Below, piece after piece: positions 25,101-37,769 of a stretch of 64,000 nt of DNA. The notes under the pieces were generated by a model, which saw nothing but the letters and a program-made list of their open reading frames with translations, was not told where the DNA came from and did not search any database. Position numbers and translations under genes: made by a program. The DNA is from Coriaria nepalensis (lineage: Eukaryota > Streptophyta > Magnoliopsida > Cucurbitales > Coriariaceae): contig CP114488.1 of assembly GCA_027186245.1 (NCBI GenBank), forward strand, positions 2,926,501-2,990,500, written 5' to 3'. Numbering within the stretch: the stretch's first letter is position 1; each line of letters starts with the position of its first letter.

Positions 25101-25335
25101 TTGAAGAGTCTCTCAGCTTTTGGAGAGGTAAGGAGGACGAAGAAGAAGAAGAGGAAGGGAGTGAGTCTTCTAAGGTTTCTGCGAGCTCTAGAACGAAAGG
25201 GTCGGAGAAGGAGATGGGTGAAGGTTGAAGAGAGACTCTAGTTTTCAATTTGGAAATGGGTTTAAGGGCTTTTATGAGGGAGATTATGGGTTTTGGAGGA
25301 GAAGAGATATTTGGGGTGAACACGAAGGAAGCCAT
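22109..25335 (-). CDS. SUFD: SufD-like Fe-S cluster assembly protein (ABCI7), chloroplastic
   Basis: Scaffold component of the plastid SufBCD complex that assembles iron-sulfur clusters. Exons on the minus strand are 25335-24445, 23655-23396 and 22415-22109. Both introns are GT-AG, and the joined frame is 1458 bases (485 residues), close to the Arabidopsis protein. The start ATG at 25335 sits in a good context (GCCCATGGCT) and opens a Ser- and Pro-rich transit peptide. The mature domain includes SFSDPFVLELAETLEDSLPS, then the SufB/SufD beta-helix core. In exon 2, HNVHVKQLGPDT, LDHPRG and HKCIVAHSEGQAVFDGNVKV are family landmarks. In exon 3, KPNLQIIADDVKCSHGA and YFQARGID are too. The first intron is 789 bases. 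The second is 980 bases and hosts a foldback element. No breaks were seen. Confidence 0.96.
22620..23055. mobile_element. Foldback element inside SUFD intron 2
   Basis: The two ends read as imperfect reverse complements. Left: ACATACGCCCCTTAAAATTC, later GATGACTTGGCATGCC near 22722-22737. Right, reverse-complemented: GACGCACACCCTTAAACTTT, later CATAGGCTTGGCATGTCGAC. The terminus nearest 23050 carries a 47-bp tandem duplication. There is no coding capacity. It looks like a non-autonomous DNA transposon tolerated in the intron. Confidence 0.55.
22957..23050. repeat. Two exact tandem copies of a 47-bp unit
   Basis: AGAGGGTATGTCTATTGTTT starts at 22957 and again at 23004, and both copies continue through GTAAAGTTTAAGGGTGTGCG to TCAGTA without visible change. 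The duplication sits at the end of the intronic foldback element. Perfect identity argues for a recent event or an assembly artefact. Confidence 0.9.
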
Positions 25336-26300
25336 GGGCGTAGCTAGCAAGCTTTAGTCTTCTTCCCGAGTTCAAGTCTTCAAGCTTTTAAGAAGGTCGC
25401 TGACTTTGAATTTCTTGCAGTAACAGCTCTTCCACTTTCTGTCTAGTTCTGGGTCTTGGGCTTATTATCTGATATGTTAATTTATTGGGCTTGGTCTTTA
25501 TTTTTGGGTCGAAGTTGGTTGGGTTAGTCTATAACCGACAAAACAGTAAAATACTGATATTACAAACCAGACGACACGTCGTTTCGATGTTGTCAATTGT
25601 GTTTTCTTTTTCTTTTTTTTTGGGGGGGGGAACTCAAGAGGCATACACAACCCATCATCAATGGAAAAAATAACAACAAAGAAAACCAACAATAGGAACA
25701 ATTCAAAACAATGACAAAAGAGAGCTGAAAGAGGCAAACAATAAACCAAACCATGGAAAAGGAAAACAAGCAAAAAGAACGAGAGGTCAATCGTGTGTTC
25801 CATATTAGTATTGCCTATACAAAGGTCGAAGATATTTTATACCTAATAAATAGGGTATAATCTGATATTCACAGGGTTTTAGACCAAAAGTTTTAGTGTA
25901 TGTACATACAATTGCAAATGCCAAATGGAAAAAGAAACTTAGTTAGGTTCAACATATACATGGTTATAAGTATATATATATTTTTATTAGTTTATAAACA
26001 CAATTCAATATTTAATTACCAATAGGGGTTTATATTTAAGGAATGAACTATTTTCGAGTAGTAGATTAGTTAATAATAAATTATATAAATTATCTTATCA
26101 TTTTATATTATCGGTAATAAATTTGACTAATTTAATTATTATTTAACTTGAGAAGAATTTGACTATTATATTTAATTAATTCGCGAACCTTCAAGCTTTT
26201 TATTAGAATTGTCTTACGTCGTTTAAGAAGAAAATATTTGATTGATTTATAATTAAAAAGTTTTATCTTCTTCTAAAAGGTTTTTTAAGAAAAAAATTAT
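25336..26300. other. SUFD upstream region and intergenic sequence
   Basis: Contains the presumed SUFD promoter and 5' UTR on the minus strand (from 25336 upward) and AT-rich spacer. A pyrimidine-rich run ending in a G tract lies at 25602-25628. No additional gene is supported; small frames at 25485-25803 are low complexity. Confidence 0.4.
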
Positions 26301-28304
26301 TAAATTTATTAATTTATCATGATATCAGAGCTAGACCTTAAACGAATATATCTATATTTTACTAATAAGTATTTTTTTATTTATTATATCATTTATTAAA
26401 TTTTCTGAAATAAATTAATTCACAAATAAATATAAATATTAAAATTGGTCTCACAATGAACACATCTATAAATCCATAAGATCGTATCAAAGCTATAAAT
26501 CTTTTAATTTCAACGCTGGCGGCAGAGCACATCCAAATTCAAATAATATATATATATAATATGATCATTATCTACCGCATGGGAAATTCAATAGGTTGCA
26601 TTATTCTTGATTTATATAGCCTTATAGATACAAAGACAACAAACTTACTTAGCTAGCAGCCTCCACACATGGCAAAGTGGACAATGAATTGTGCTCTATT
26701 GATTTGACTAATATACACTTGACTAGAATACTCGGTCGTTGATTTTGTAAATCTTGAATCATCCCAATATCTTAGAAGTCAACAATCCCCTCCGTACTAA
26801 ACTTGTATAGGAAAGTAAACATATACAAATTTGCAAAGAGATTCTAATTCGATTATTGTAAGTAATATCTCTAATTAATCTTTTAGAATGAATTTAGTGT
26901 TTCGGTAAAAGCATTAGTCGGTTGATCCTTCAAACAAACATAGATCAATGGTTCAAACGGATAGTATCCCGATCAATCTATGTAAAGTGTGGTGATCATC
27001 ACTATTTGATAGAATAACGGACTCCGTCATTTAGGGCATAGCGGTCGGTTTCCGGACATCAGAATTTATATTAGAAGGGGAAACAGAAACCAAATCACTA
27101 ATGTTAACAGATAATATTGATTACCTGACAGTACGCACAATGAAAGGATTCTAATTTATTATGGCTTATTAGACATGTAAGAAGCAAATCTTTACATGTT
27201 TACTAACAGATGCACATCCTAGACTAAGATTGTAAAGTTGGGATGTAAGAGTATCCTATACGTAAACGTATACAATACTTGGGAGACAGCTGAGGGGACC
27301 CATCATTCTCTGTCATAAAGCTTGTTACACTCCATGTACTGGATACTTTCTCGACTGGTAAGACATGCAAGGAAAATGGCGACGATATGTCGGATGTTGA
27401 TATGATTGATCGTGAGGTCTGTAATATCTGTATATATAAATAATTTTTTAAAAAAATATTTAAAAAATTTCTCAACGATAAGTTATAAATTTTAAAAAAG
27501 TGATCGAACTCATAATATTATTAAATAAATTTAAAATCGACGGAGGATATTATTTTACGAGAAAAACTGCATCATCTGTAAATTTAGAAGGCAGTCTTTT
27601 AACGCTGTTGAGGTTATGCGTGTGGGTGGCGTCGGACTAAATTTGTATTTATATCATTAAGAACTTGCATATTATATCAATTGTGGATTATACTAGAAAA
27701 AATGGTGTGGTTTTAAAGTAAGTTTAGTCTATCAATATGAATATATCATATTATAATTATATAAATATTAATTTAGAATCATACAAATATATCTCCTATA
27801 ATACACCTAATACAAGTTAATTTCCTTACCATATTTGTTAAAGTTACTTAGAACCTAATAACAGTTTAACTAGCTAATCAAATGATGTCGTTTCGCCGCT
27901 TCGATGTCGGGAACATGTCTGGTACAAAAAATATTGGCATGTATCACGCATGATTCGGTTGGCCTTAGCATAAGAATTATGATAATTGTTTGAGTGAGTG
28001 AGACAATTAAGGATAAAGATTTTGTCTTTTCAGCTTTTTGCAAATGCTGTTAGGAGGTTCACATTTTCCAAATTATCAAATTAGTTATTAATTAATTCAT
28101 TTATATCTTGTTAGTGACTAATTAATTACATTGCTAATTGATTAAAGATCCTTAAGAGTTGGTATATGGTAGCAACAAGCAAGCAGTCAGATACTAAAAG
28201 TACTTTCCCTTGTCATTGTAGGGGGGGGGGGGGGGGCTCCAAGGTGGAAGATGAAAGCCAATATAACTCTGACTTTAAAGCTTTCCCATTTTCAGTCACT
28301 AAGA

Positions 28305-28600
28305 GAGTGCTTGGCAAATTTTTTTTATTTATTTTTAAATATTTTTTATCTTTGCAAAAATGAAAACCGAATTTGTAAGGAGGAAATTTTTTTTTTGGTA
28401 ATAATTTTTGTGTCACAGAAAAGTAAAAAATAATTTTTAAAATGAATAAAAAAAAGGGGTCTAAAAACAAAAAATACAAAAACAGGTTTTAGTAGATTTC
28501 ACCATTTTGAGCAATGTTTTTCAATTTTTTTGACCACTTTTCCACTATAACACGCATGCTCTCTCTCTTTTTTCTCTATTTCATTTGCCAAACGGTTTTG
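28305..28600. mobile_element. Possible small MITE
   Basis: The left end reads GAGTGCTTGGCAAATTTTTT and the right end CATTTGCCAAACGGTTTTGC, giving inverted TTGGCAAAT-type termini around about 280 bases of T-rich, then A-rich, then T-rich sequence. No coding capacity. The inverted match is short (about 10-12 bases), so this is tentative. Confidence 0.35.
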
Positions 28601-30037
28601 CATCCCAAAAATAAATTTTTTGTCTCATGATTTGATAATTAATATAGTAATTTATCTTTTTTATATATTGAATTCTTAAATCTTTTTAATTTCTATGTAG
28701 TATGGTATACTTTCTCTCTACATCAGATGAGAATTCTCTACACTTTCACTCATGTGAGACACGCTATTTTGAGCTTATATGTCAATTGGTTTATATGAAC
28801 GATGTGGGTCATGTGTGATAATTAATCCAATCATATATTAAGTCTAACTTTAATACCATGAAGAAAAAAAAAAAAACTTTCAATTCAAAATTAATTGATA
28901 ATAAATAGAATGTCTTATCTTTTTTATCAAATATTTTCACAAGCCTTGTGTTTCTATGTGGGAAGAAGATATTGTAAGTGTTTTCTCATGCTTGCCTTGT
29001 GTTTTCGATGTGGAAAATATTTTTAACACAGTCCATCATGTGTGGTGTTATTAAACAAACCTAAATTTTGAGTCACGGAATTGTATATTAACAAAAGTTA
29101 GAAAAGAGTTATCTCTTGACATATGAAAAGCTTTTGTATTCAAATTAAGAATCTTTCAACTCAATATATATTGAATCTAGTGACGTTTATACTGATGAGA
29201 ATAGAATGACTTTGCTGTAATATTAACATACGATGAATCAGCTGTATAGGAATTACAAGGATTCATCACGGAGGCAGGTTAACAAGAATAATAAGAAGAA
29301 GAAACTCACAATCAACACAATTATTTTGAGTGGATGTCTTAACTCTTAACACCTGTAATTATATGTTGTACTACTTGAATTCAAAATGCCAAGAAAGTTG
29401 CCAAAACGGGGGTCGGTTTGTTCGATATGTTAGTACTACTTAAACTCAAATCATAAGTATTTTGGTAAAACTTAAGTTAAAGACAAATCCATTACTCATT
29501 GATTATGATCAAGAGTGTGTCTCACAGAACTGCTGGTATAATATACATAGGCACCAAGGGACAATGCTGCCGAAAGCAGAAGACAAACGGGGACAAGGAT
29601 AAGAAGGTTTTTTTTGTTTTTCCTCGCATTTTCCAATTCCCCATAAAAAGACTCATCTTGCTCTATTTTCCTCCGTTAATGTTCTATTCATTGGACACTG
29701 ATCGTTATATCAAGTAATCGAGACGAAGACCCATCTTTTTCCAATTCACTTCATTTCACTCCTGCTGATCATTGAGGAACTTTTGGGTATATTCAATATG
29801 CGGTGGTACACTGATCAATCATATAACAATATAAAATGCATGAAATGATAGGTGATATTAAAAAAAATATTTTCAATTGTGATTAATCTTTCTACGGGCA
29901 GGTCGAATTTCCTTCAAAATTTATTCCGAATAGTACCGCATTTTAATGAATCTTTCTCAATTATATAGGATCGTTTCACCCTTTTACTTTTCCCTTTTAT
30001 CATTTGAATTCAACTTTTTTGTTTTTGCCATGAACCT

Positions 30038-30059
30038 TTCTCTCTCTCTCTCTCTCTCT
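30038..30059. repeat. TC dinucleotide microsatellite
   Basis: About eleven TC units in a row. A simple sequence repeat in intergenic DNA with no nearby gene. Confidence 0.85.
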
Positions 30060-30787
30060 TATCATTATTGTTTTCTTCCCCATATATAAGAGTTGCTGAC
30101 TTGCTGTTTAGAAATTAAGGAATTTTCGGCAAAAGGATCTGTGTTGTCTTAATCATATATGTATATGTGACAATTCCAATAATACTATTTTGTTTATTTT
30201 ACAGTACAAATTTTACACCAAATAATTAGTGCTAGGGTTTGATTTTCTGGAGGTCATTGAGTGAGATGGCCAAAAATTCCAGACTACGCTCGACATAACG
30301 GCAAGAAAGAGTATGAGAGAGTACATAGAGAAGTTTTATGAATCCAATATGTAAGAAGGGGTTAGAAGCTATTTTTTCCCCCCAAATACTTTATTCAAAC
30401 ATGAAGTCGTGAATATTTTAGAAATATTTTTATAATTGAATCATCCGATATTTATATAAATATTTTTATAATGTATTATTATAAATATAACGAATTATTA
30501 ATTTAATAAGTTGCCTGAGACTTGTTAAAAAAATTATTTAAATAAAATTATTAATTTATCAAGTATTATTTAATCGAGAGTTTATTACTTTTTCAATAAT
30601 TTTCATTATATTGAAAATATTTTTAATAGAAAAATCAAATAACTTTGTATCCCACACAAATAGTGTTATTGAAAGAGAACATCTTCACATTATCAAAATG
30701 GAGCTCTCTCTCTTTCATTAGTATGATATTTCAATATCCTTCTAGGACATTATGTTTGAGACCCTCTATATCATGAATCGACAGTCC

Positions 30788-31239
30788 ACTCATATCCTTT
30801 ATCCTAAGTTTATGTTCAGGGAAGGGAAATAAAGAAATTTTACTTATATTTTGATACTTCCAAAATTAAAGAGATCGAAAGAGAAATAAAAGAAAATTTT
30901 TATAAAACTCTTCAGATATCCTTCCAATCTTACCTTGTTATCTATACTGCTCACATTTCCAACCTTTGTCAACTTAAAATAGTCTTTTACATGTGTATTC
31001 TCAAGTTATCCGTCACATTATCTACTCATATCCTTTACCTTAAGTTTATGTTCAGTGGAGGGAAGGGAGGAGAGGGAAGATAAATTCTTTTAAGAAGGGA
31101 ATATAAAGGGAGGGGTGGGGTTGAGAGGGAGGGAGACAAATTTTGCTCGGATTTTGATCATTCCAAAATTAAACAGATTGAAAGATAAATAAAAGAAAAT
31201 TTTTACATGAGTATTCTCAAATTATTCGTCACATTATCT
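30788..31239. repeat. Diverged tandem duplication, about 236-bp unit
   Basis: Copy 1 starts at 30788 and copy 2 at 31024, both with ACTCATATCCTTTA. Later shared stretches are AAGTTTATGTTCAG, ATAAAAGAAAATTTTTA, GTATTCTCAA and CGTCACATTATCTACT. Copy 2 has extra GGGAGGG-rich sequence and lacks part of the middle of copy 1. No coding frame is shared. Confidence 0.75.
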
Positions 31240-32490
31240 ACTTATTGATGATACGAATATATTTAGGTTTCCGTTATTAATTTTCATACAAATTAATAAG
31301 GATATCGATCAAATTAAGTTTATTAGCCAAGATTATTTACATATTTGTAACTGTGCTACCAACTTAAAGACGATAGCAAAAACAAAAATGTGATAATTAA
31401 CCAACTTAATCATTCATTATCCGTATCATAGTAATAAAGCAATGGAGGAGTCTTCCATTTATAGATTCTCTATTTTTTCCCTTTTTGATGAGTCATGAAA
31501 ACTTCATCATATAGCTTAAAATGTGTTTCTATATCCCCCTTTTTTTTTTTTCATAAAAGTAAGGAATTAAATGAAGGTGATCACATCGACTTCGTGCATT
31601 CTTGATTTTGTTTTGGTGTTCTTTTCTCTTTTTTGTTCATCACTTGAATCATAAAATTGTTTTTCAAATATAGTTCTAAGATCAAATTTAAATAAATTTC
31701 GGATAAAATATGATAATTTAACAATAATTTACATTACTATTTACTGATTCATTAATCAAATTATTGATATAAATAGTTATCAGGTCAAAATTTTGCTTAA
31801 ATTTAATCCCCATATTATTACTCATTATTTTTTTAAGTAATTTTAGTGGAAGAAACGAAAACGAAAATTGATCTTTGTGACCCACGGCGAGACACTTTGC
31901 AAAGGCATATAAAGCATGGTTTTGAACTATCCTTTTTCTCTTCTCCTTTTTCCAAGTGAGAAGCAAGGTATTCCATTAAACTATGTATCAAGAACCCACA
32001 ATTGCCAATAAAACTAGTTGAAATATGTTTTTCCTAACATAAACTAAGAGGATGTAAAGTACTAAAAATTTATTCTTATCGTTTTCATTTTTGGGTTTCA
32101 AAAGTTTAAAGAAATTAGAATTACCAACTCCAATTACATAATCAAACTTCAATTAAAAAGTTCAAAATAATGAATCAAATTATGACGTTAAAAACTTAAA
32201 TATATCAAATCAAATTACTATATTTCAATTATAAAATTAATAGCAACCAATCAAATTATGATATGAAGAAACTTTAACGAACTCATGATGAAACTTTAGG
32301 ATTTAAGTTTCAAAGAAACTGAAATTATTAAAACTCGATGGCATAATGACGCTTCAATTAAGAAGTTGAAACTAAACAATCAAATTATAAATTTATAACG
32401 TTAAGAAGTGCTCAATTTTCAATTAAGTTAACAATATTCATTAAACCATTCAGACATAATACGAGTCGCGTTGGATTTCGGTCTGTGTCC

Positions 32491-32553
32491 TGCGAGGTTT
32501 GAACACTAGGACCTGATGATTAAAGGCTACGGGCTCTGCCAATAAACCAATAT
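32491..32553 (-). other. tRNA-like relic (possible tRNA pseudogene or SINE head)
   Basis: The minus strand reads TTGGTTTATTGGCAGAGCCC, then CTTTAAT, then GTCCTAGTGTTCAAACCTCG. The order resembles a tRNA D-arm (A box), an anticodon loop and a T-arm (B box GTGTTCAAACC). Stems are imperfect and no acceptor stem can be closed. It is either a decayed tRNA or the head of a tRNA-derived SINE. Confidence 0.25.
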
Positions 32554-33959
32554 AATTTTGATATCTAAATCTATAATATTAATTACTAATTAAAATAAGT
32601 CGGATATTTATTAAGTTGGATATTAATCGGATCCAACTAAAACTACTCAAACATCTTATTTTAATCGGAAATCCGATCAAAATAGGATTTTCAGTTGAAA
32701 AAATTGACTCTTATCCGACTTGACAGGTTAACTATGGGACCGGCGGATCGGATTAGACTGCTTATCTCTAATCAACACCACTATTAACAATTACAATTTG
32801 ATTATTTCCGGCCAGTCCCGATCTTAATATGAAAAGGTAAGGATTATCCTCTGATATTTACCCATCCTTTTTGGATTGGCTAAAACTTACCGACACCCAA
32901 AATCTTGGTGGAAATCTATTAGATAGACATGTAAGAACAACATAAATATATATCTTTTAATCCCAAAGCAAAACTTTTACTATTACTCTTTTGTCACACC
33001 ATCTTTATATGCTAAGTAGAAGTACTAAGCAAAGGGGTTTTATCAACCAAAGAGGCTTTATCAACTAACTATATAGTTTCTTTTTGCTTAATATGACATC
33101 AAATTGGTCCTAGTTAGTGGGGAATTAAGATGTTAACTTTAACGTAACTATTTAAAGGGAGGTTTAGTTAAATAACTTTATGTCAAATTTATTTTTGTCA
33201 AATAACCTTATTTTGATTTGTTTTTTTAAATGACTTTATTTCTCTTATTATATATTTGTATTTAATAAATAGGAAAGAAAAAAAAAATCACACTTATACA
33301 CTCTCTCTTCCTCTTACCTGCCATTACTTTTCCAAAAAATGATGCTTGTATCCTTCAACTGAAAAAAATAGCCTAATTGCAGCAACCGGAAAAAATGGCC
33401 ACCTTTACTTTGATTTGCTCTTATTATTCTGATTTGCTCTTATTATTCTGATTTGCTCAATTTTTCATCAGAGAATAAGAAACTGTATTTTGGTTGTCCT
33501 TCATTGAAAAATGAGAATTTTTGTTGTTCCAACCTATAAAAAAAAATTAAGATTTCAGAAGTATGTGTTCTTTTTTTTCTCTTTATTTTTACTTTTTCTT
33601 TAATGGGTATATGCATACAATATTTGTTCTTTAAATTTTACTCCTTTAATCTCAAAATGAGCCGGTAATATACTCATTTTCATCTATTCGATATAGATCT
33701 AGACCAGATCGCTCAAGATTTCGAAGTAGTTAAACTGGACCGAAATTTCAGTATAAGATTTGGGACCAATTATACTAGACCGAAATCCTGAAAAATCTTG
33801 TATTTTTATTATTATTTATAAGAATTATAATTGCTCTCAAATTATTTATTTTTCAAGAATAATGTCATATGTATTCATAGTCATATACTTCGATGAGGAA
33901 TAGAAGAATGATGATGATACCTCAAAACTATCGAAACAAGTATTAGTTATAGTTGAGCT

Positions 33960-35070
33960 ATTAGAGATTGTGTATAATATTATTCTCGTTGATCCTAATG
34001 AATTTGGTATGAAAATAGCATACAAGTCATTATTCTCATCGATCACTTATCCAATATTTATAGAAAATAACATAGATGTGAAGCAATTTTTAGTAAATAC
34101 TCGTTTGGCAGTAAATCTATCTCCATTGCATATGACGTTGATTCCGAATGGGAGACGTGGTATTCATGTTATAGAGCAATGTCAACTACCCGATGTTGGT
34201 AATGATTAAATTGAGAATTATATGAGTTATGATAATGGCGACAATAGATATCTAAATGATAGTCTGAATGTGGAGGGAAATATTATTGAGACTGAGGTTG
34301 AAGTTGAGAATGACGAAGAGAATGAAGACGATACAGAGGATGCAGAGGAGAATGAGGTTGAAGATGACGGGGGTGGAAGAATGTGGTAATATTTTGTTAT
34401 AGGATGACAACTTTAAAGGAGTAGTACTCACATCTAATATATTTGATACTTTATCAGCTCGAGAAGATTCGGATCCGATACCGGTTCCCGACTTGTCATC
34501 ACTTGTTTTACTACAACAAAAAAATGAAATTGAAGATGAGGGCGATGATGAGTATGCATTTATTTTTCCAATTGCTATCTAGCCTTAGGGTTCGAATAAT
34601 GATTTTTACGATAGTGGAAGCTATTTATTCTCGATTGCTTCTTTCCGATCAAGCGGAGATGAGTTTTATCGCACATAGTTCTTTGAGTCAAAGAATGAGC
34701 TAAAAATGAGTCTACATATGCATGCGATCTTAGGGAAATTTGGAATTCAAAGTGAAGAAGTCGAGTAGTCTACTACATATGTTGTTGATTGTATAGACTT
34801 AAATTGTAAGTGGATCTTCTGTGCTATGGCAAAAAAAAGATTGTTCATTTTTCCACATTCGAACTATAAAGATCAACACATATGTAACTTGGAGTAGTTG
34901 CATGAAACACATAGGTAAATATCCGCATTGGTAATTAGAACATATTTGAAAAATAGTTTTAATGGGAGCAACGAGAGCCCTAGTCCAAAAATGATTGATA
35001 ATTTAGTCCATAATGATCCCAAGGTAAGTAATACTTACAAGATATGGAAAGCAAAAATTATTATATGTGA
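33960..35070 (+). pseudogene. Decayed MULE (Mutator-like) transposase N-terminal region
   Basis: The + strand carries pieces in MuDR-type order. First comes an N-terminal segment near 33970-34205 (KSLFSSITYPIFIENN). An acidic stretch near 34270-34370 (ENEEDD-rich) follows. A FESKNELKMSLHMHAI-like block near 34680-34725 comes next, then CKWIFCAMAKKR near 34805-34840 with NYKDQHIC after it. Last is SPSPKMIDN...VSNTYKIWKAK near 34975-35060, resembling the family's helical block ending in KAWRAK. Stop codons lie between and within these blocks. The catalytic DDE domain is not seen downstream. Individual matches are short, but their order is convincing. Confidence 0.55.
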
Positions 35071-37769
35071 TCTAGTTTTGTGCCATTATCTTGATACAAA
35101 TGGTAAAAATGAGAAGGTTGTCTCATTATGTTATCTAGTTTTGTACTTATAAAAATGAGACAGAAGGCTATCTAAGTCTGTTATCTTGATAATGTATTGA
35201 GATTTCTATGAACCCAATCCATCATAAAGATAAATTGGACAAAAATTAATGAAAATTCAAAATCAAAATTAACATTTCACAAATAAAAATAAAAATCAAA
35301 CTCAAAGAATCTAACAGATTTTACATAAATCCTAAATTTTATTACAAATTCATTAAAGTCAGTATGTCATCTAACCATTTTAATCAAAATCAAATTCTTA
35401 ACTTTGATTATAAATGTATAGAATGCGATTTTCATCTTCTCAGGATTGATGTTCTTTGTTTATTAATGGCTATTGATGATTTTAGACTTACAGTTCGTAG
35501 GTTTAGAACTGTTAATAACGATGCGGGTGAGAAAAGAGAGATCGAGTGAGCGTATCGAAGATGCTCTTCGCGTAGGTGAGATTTTAAAATTGGTTTGGTT
35601 TGCGGATGATTTCAAACTTGAAGTTCGTAAGTTTAGAACTCTGTTAATAACAACGCGGGTGAGAAAGGGGAGGGAGAGAGCATACCGGATATGCTTTTCT
35701 CATGGGTATGATTTCGAATTTGTTCGGTTCACGAGTGAGATAGTAGAGTGAGAAAGAAGATGACTCCTTTTCTCAAAATTTGAGGAATTTAGAGTTTGAT
35801 TTTATATAAGGGTATTTAAGTCTTTACAATTTTATTTTTTTTCTTTTTTCTTTTTTAATTTATTTTAAAGTTCGTGTAAAAAAATGAAGAAGAGAGTCCT
35901 TTAATAAAATAAATATTAAAAAGAGAGCATTTTTTCAAATTATTCCTATCTAAACATCTCAATGTGAATTCAGAAGATAGCTTTTAAACCTTTTAAGGTC
36001 TGGCAAAGCCGTGTTTGGTCCTTCGAAAAAAGTTGTAAAACCGAGTTAATTAGCACTTTTTAGACTGCTCTTTTCTTGAATGGTAGGTGACCTTTGATGA
36101 CAGCAGCACCCTTAAATAATTGGAGAAAAATAATCCAAAGTATTTTTGTCCTACTCATGATGATGTGGACAAAAAGGTCCAGTTTCCACAGTCTAAGTAT
36201 CGAGTTTGGTTTGGCTCACAGTGCAGTGAGAATTAGCTACCGTAAATTTCATAACTATCTTGGCTTTTACCGTATCCAAAGTTTTTTTTTTTAATTTTTT
36301 TTTTAAAGATCCGATTTAGGAAAATAGTCTAGATTAAGTAATAATTGAACCTTTTAGACTAAACTATTTAAGAAACGGCAAGTGAAATGATTTTTTTGTA
36401 CATCATTTCAACTTATTTTATTTTTAATTATACTAATCTAAATTCTTATCTTACTCCAAATTCATATTAAAACTTCTCCAATTATAAAGCACCAAGCCAC
36501 CAAATAAAAATACTATTTTGTCATTTTTTTCTCTGATTATTCACCTTAAACTAAGTTCATGTAAGAATTTATACTCTCTGATTTTTTATTTCCCCCCAAT
36601 TTCTTTCCTACCAAGTTTAGAGTTTGAAAGAAGGAAAAAACTGATAAAGAGCCAAACTTTTTAATTTTGTTTCTTATGTTTTAATCTATATATATGGAGG
36701 TTGGGGAGTGCTTTAGTGTGGTTATTACTAATCTGAACTAGTCGATAGATTTGATCCAAGTGAGTAACTCAATCAATCGAACTTAATCAAACTAGTTTAA
36801 GAGTTGAATCAACGTTACATAGTATTATGCTCTAACAAACAAGGAGTCAGAATAGATTAGAATACAAGATTATAGTAATTAACATCTTAATTTCTATTTT
36901 ATATCATCACATATATAGTGTAGGTTGATTGATAAAATGAGTTTTGTAATGCTCAACAGTCCATATCAAAGTCTTTGGCATGCGTTTAAATCTCCACCGC
37001 TGTGCTAAAGTGTGGGGAAGGACTAGTATTTCAAGTTTAGTGCTTAATTTTCTATTGTTTTGGAGCTGAAAAAGAAAACAACGGTCCGAAATAAAAATAA
37101 GGCGGGAAGGGGAAAAATGAGTGGCAAGTGTGAACTGAAGTGGTTTGTGGGGCAGGGCTTTTGGAATTTCGAGTGTGCTTCAGACAAGTTATCTCTAAAC
37201 TTTCGGTGTGTGCATTTGTGGACTGTTGGTTCCCCCTCTCCAAAGGCTACAAATAACAACCCCCATTTCCATCTTTCCTACTCTACACATTTTCCTTCCT
37301 CTTCTCCCTCCTCATCTTCTTCTTCTTCTTCTTCCTCCTTTAGTTTTCCATCTCATATCCATTCTTCTACAGTAACTCTCCAATTCAACAGTTTCATATC
37401 TCTAAAGGGTTTTATACAGATTTCAATTACTTTTTCTGTTTTCTGTTTTCATTTGGGATTTTGACATATTCTGGGGGTGAAAAAGACTTGTAGCAAAAGA
37501 GCTTGCTCTGTTTTTTTCACAGACAATGATTCTGCAACACAGCAAGTACATTCTCTGGAAGTTTTACTCGATTTTCGACAAGAAATCAATTGTTGACAAG
37601 GGCTTTTATTTCTGGATCTTTCAGATTTTTAATAGATACAGTGTGGGTACTTAAGTCAATCATTCTTGCTATAATCTTCATATTTTGGCTCTGTTTTCTG
37701 TTTTGAACCTTTTTTTCCTTGAAAAAGAAAGAAAAAAAAAACTGATAATTAGATTAGAAATTTAGAACT
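35071..37769. other. Intergenic region and NAC upstream sequence
   Basis: Contains an imperfect duplication at 35475-35755 and otherwise AT-rich sequence. A CT-rich stretch with TCT repeats near 37300-37340 lies in the likely 5' UTR or promoter of the NAC gene that starts at 37770. Frames at 37060-37464 look like 5'-flanking sequence, not a gene. Confidence 0.4.
35475..35755. repeat. Two diverged direct copies of a segment of about 130 bp
   Basis: GATGATTT(T/C)(A/C)A(A/G)ACTT starts at 35475 and at 35605, followed in both by AGTTCGTA(G/A)GTTTAGAACT, GTTAATAAC and GCGGGTGAGAAA. The copies have drifted and one base is gained in the second. No known domain is encoded. Confidence 0.7.

Larger units (their letters stand above)
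26301..33950. other. Gene-poor intergenic region with decayed repeats
   Basis: I find no recognisable protein-coding gene in this 7.6-kb stretch. It holds a primer-binding-site-like motif at 26319-26331, a 16-base G tract at 28221-28236, a possible MITE at about 28305-28600, a TC microsatellite at 30038-30059, a 236-bp tandem duplication at 30788-31239 and a tRNA-like relic at 32491-32553. The rest is AT-rich and featureless to inspection. Confidence 0.45.

Noticed and set aside
25325..25350. SUFD start at 25350
   Set aside because: That codon is TTG, which plants do not normally use; the ATG at 25335 has a better context and fits the family.
37060..37464. 134-residue frame upstream of the NAC gene
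   Set aside because: Low-complexity Ser/Phe-rich translation of CT-repeat sequence, most likely 5'-flanking or UTR.
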